64,000 nt of DNA, from contig NC_134509.1 in NCBI RefSeq assembly GCF_027942865.1, forward strand, positions 33,592,197-33,656,196, read 5' to 3'. The notes beneath the pieces were generated by a model. It was not told the DNA's origin, ran no database searches, and saw nothing but the letters and a program-made list of their open reading frames with translations. Position 1 is the stretch's first letter; every line of letters begins with the position of its first letter. Position numbers and translations under genes: made by a program. Positions 61,263 to 64,000 of the stretch are shown one piece after another. Source of the stretch: Odontesthes bonariensis (Eukaryota > Chordata > Actinopteri > Atheriniformes > Atherinopsidae).

Positions 61263-64000
61263 TCAGTCAACCTTCTCGACCTTCCCTACAATCTTCTCCT
61301 CGAAGATAGGCAAGATGGCGTCATCGTCACGAACCTCCTCGAACACCACTCCACAGTCAAACTCGTCGCTCACTTTCTTGAAGTAAAACCTGCACACAAA
61401 GACACGTGACCATCTAAATATGTCCCCCCGCCACACACACACACTTTGTTTCTCTTTTTAAATATGTGCACTGTGTGTTCTAACCTGTAATGGCCCTTTT
61501 TGGTAAGCAGCTCCTTAAACTGGCCCAAAGTCACGACACGACCTTTGACTGATGTCCGGTATGGGATCGGCTCTCCACAAAAGTAGTACGCTACCGTCAT
61601 GTTCTCACATATTTGCCGCTTCCCAGACTTATGCCTAAAATAGAGGAAGATCCATCTCAAAAACAGGAACACGTACAAATACAACACAGGGACAAACGGG
61701 ATTTTAATCTACAAAAAGACTTCAGTGTTTCCCACACATAGACTAATTCGTGGTGGTGCGCCACAGATTAAACACCGGCCGCCACATATTGCGTTTCGTT
61801 ATTATTATTTTTTTTAACGTTATTTTAAAAAAATACTCGTATTCGTTAAGCTGAATTTCCTTTCCCTGCTCTCATTCAGTCTCTCTCGCATAGCCTTCAC
61901 ACACACACAGCCCCTCCCCTCCGCGATTCCCTGGAAGCTTGCCAGCTTCAGCGTCGCGTTAGATTAGCTCTATAGCTCTGGCTCAACCGAAAGAAGACGG
62001 CTGGCGAAATTCACGAAAGGTTGGTATCACGTGCACCTTTATAAAATCACACATTAAAAAGTCCTATAAAAATATTTTATATTTTGAATACAATGTTGTC
62101 CCGTCCCGACCCGACCCATAGCAAACAAGCGATTACGCCTTCTTTATAAAGTTAACTAGTCGCAAGTTTGTCGTAAAAATAAATAAATAAATAATGTAGT
62201 TGGGTTGTCGAGGTCAAAACACTAGCAGCTGTGAATCAAAAAGTAGTTTTTTTAAACTCTTACACTGAATGTTTGCTGCTTCAATCCAGATGAGTATTGA
62301 AAAATATTTTCCGCGATTGAAAAAGAGACGTGTTGAGGATGAGGAGCAGCCTGAACCGGAGGTATCAGTCTGAAACAGCTGAACAGTCCGACCAGTGTAA
62401 TTAGCTATGTTATTAATTTGTTTACAATGAAGATGTGAAAATCTGCAGATAAGCCGCACCTGTGTCACACATCCTTCCGTCCCCTATAATTTTCCTTGAT
62501 GGAGAAATTATCCAGGTTCTTAACTCCCAATGTGACATATAGCCTATGTCACATTACAGATCTCTGACAGTGGGGGGTGGTATTCTGGAAAAAAATTCTG
62601 AAATGGGTTCTATGTGGTCTATTTAGTCTGTGTTATAACCCCTTTAATTTTCATTTTAGTAGAAATGGGTCTGGGTTCTTATGGGTTAATACAATAAAGT
62701 TCTGTGTGAGCAATTATTAACGAAGGAATTATTTCGAAGAATTTTTATTTTTCACATCTGTGGGAAACACTGGACTTTGCCACGTACCTCTGCTTGGCCT
62801 GCAGTAGTGCGGCTCTTCTCCTCTCCTCCTCCAGCCTCCTTCTAGCCTCCTCCAGCTGAGTGAGGGGGTTGGGAGCTGGGTTGGGAGGCATAGCGGGGTC
62901 CTGGATGAAAGGGTGTGATGGTTGGACCTGGGTGGACGATGAGCCAGGGATGGTGGAGGGCACTGAAGAGGGGTTATTACGCAGCTGGGCTGAGACCCAG
63001 GGATGCACAGCTCCGGGCCGCTCCACTGAAGTCGGACGCGGTGACTCGCTGCTGGTTCCTGTCCTCCTGGAGCTGCTGGTGCTGCCACTGAGGAGGAAAA
63101 AAAAAAACAACAACAACATGAGGAACACCAGTAGACAGAATTTCCGAATTCTAAATAAAAGAATATTTTTTTTTAATTGAAAAAGAAGTGAGACCAAAGT
63201 GTTCAAACATATGACATTGATGCAAATCCATAGCCGCTTTCACACATTAACACAGGAAATGTTCAGGAGAAAGTTTTGGCAATTTGGTTCGGTCTTTATC
63301 CAGTTGCTGTTCATGCAAACCCATCGCAGTGGGAGACTTTATGCTGAAGATGAGCTCTCCTGGCTGGTTATGCGAGGGAGGAGGTGTCAGCATGAGATGC
63401 AAAAAGTATGTGTGGAAATGACAGCATTTTCTTTACAAACATGGCAATTCCAGTCTGTGTGAGAAAGTGGCTTTTATCGCACATGAAGCCAAGAGGACGA
63501 GGAGTGAGAAAATACAGGTCTACTCAACATCTTAATGAACAGATGGAAATAAAAAAATTATTTAAAACCTTTACGTCGGTCAAGTTGCTTGATGCTCCAT
63601 TCTTACATTAACAAGGAATATTACACAAGGCATCACTCACCCATGAGAGCTCTTCCTCTGTCTGTCTCCCTCCATCATCCATTGAAGGATCTTCTGGTTT
63701 CTCTCCAAATCCTCCATTGGCACTTGTGTTTCCAGGCCACGCCCACTCTCATCACCTTTGCCTGATGTCTCAGATGTCTTCTTACAACCTCTCCGGGATA
63801 GTGTGCTGCCTTTACTACTGTAGAACACATATACGTAAACAAATTAAAGCCATCTGAATGATCAACCATTTACATTTTGCTGTAGATCAAAAATGCATGC
63901 ATGCATACCTGTAACCCATCCCCTCAAGAGTGCTGGCTCCAGCTCCATCAGCGTAGTTTCTTCTTCCTGTGTACTGACTGGCTGCCTCTCCATTCCACAG
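61263..64000 (-). CDS. axin1: axin1 C-terminal part with DIX domain (5' truncated by window edge)
   Basis: Axin is the scaffold of the beta-catenin destruction complex in Wnt signalling. Five exons are visible: 63909-64000 (continues beyond the window), 63641-63817, 62788-63087, 61485-61634 and 61263-61389; all junctions are phase 2 and the stop is TGA at 61263-61265. Visible features are [19 protein letters not shown], the [20 protein letters not shown] and [17 protein letters not shown] segments, and the DIX polymerisation domain ([47 protein letters not shown]) ending in [12 protein letters not shown]. That ending matches AXIN1 (GKVEKVD), not AXIN2 (GKVERID). The segment between QAKQR and HKSGKRQ lacks the roughly 36 residues found in the longer human isoform. 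The RGS and beta-catenin-binding exons lie to the right. Confidence 0.93.
61723..62772. mobile_element. hAT-type element in the axin1 intron
   Basis: Ends CAGTGTTTCCCACACA and TGTGGGAAACACTG are inverses. Only GACTT is shared by the two flanks, so the target duplication is uncertain. An interior plus-strand frame from 62290 ([20 protein letters not shown]) is typical of a hAT transposase N-terminus and stops after about 27 codons. Confidence 0.75.

Overview
The window is nuclear DNA from a ray-finned (teleost) fish. The evidence is AT-rich introns, GT-AG splice sites, vertebrate proteins split into short exons, and abundant fish-type transposon debris (hAT and TTAA-flanked foldback elements, L2-like and L1-like LINE fragments, long TA/CA tracts). 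Every protein-coding gene recognised lies on the minus strand, so transcription runs from high to low coordinates.

Layout, left to right: (1) 2043-4900, the 5' end of a long-form cAMP phosphodiesterase of the PDE4 family (probably pde4a), whose catalytic exons lie beyond the left edge; (2) 9059-17068, a complete 8-exon cdc37 (Hsp90 kinase co-chaperone); (3) 22127-24763, a complete ICAM-like adhesion gene with signal peptide, three Ig domains and a membrane anchor; (4) 28969-30255, a second ICAM-like unit with only the signal peptide and first two Ig domains visible; (5) 31288-56109, a complete 40-exon gtf3c1, the largest subunit of TFIIIC; (6) 61263-64000, the 3' end of axin1, including the DIX domain, followed by a probable long 3' UTR. 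PDE4-CDC37-ICAM adjacency matches human 19p13.2, but TYK2, which lies between ICAM3 and CDC37 in human, is not present here.

Exon boundaries were derived by hand from splice signals. The reading phase closes exactly across all 40 gtf3c1 exons (6,615 coding bases, 2,204 aa), all 8 cdc37 exons (366 aa) and all 5 ICAM exons (368 aa), which supports the models strongly. The genes act in unrelated pathways (cAMP hydrolysis, kinase chaperoning, leukocyte adhesion, RNA polymerase III transcription, Wnt signalling); they are neighbours, not an operon.

Between and inside the genes are at least eight hAT-type elements, several with readable 8-bp target duplications, two TTAA-flanked foldback elements, one large unclassified palindrome, and LINE fragments. 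The most interesting points are the ICAM pair (a 778-bp block about 99% identical, confined to exons 2-3, with symmetric phase-1 exons), a retroelement tail that supplies the pyrimidine tract of a gtf3c1 splice acceptor, and a hAT element in the axin1 intron where vertebrates can carry an alternative exon. I found no credible evidence for an entirely new biological system.
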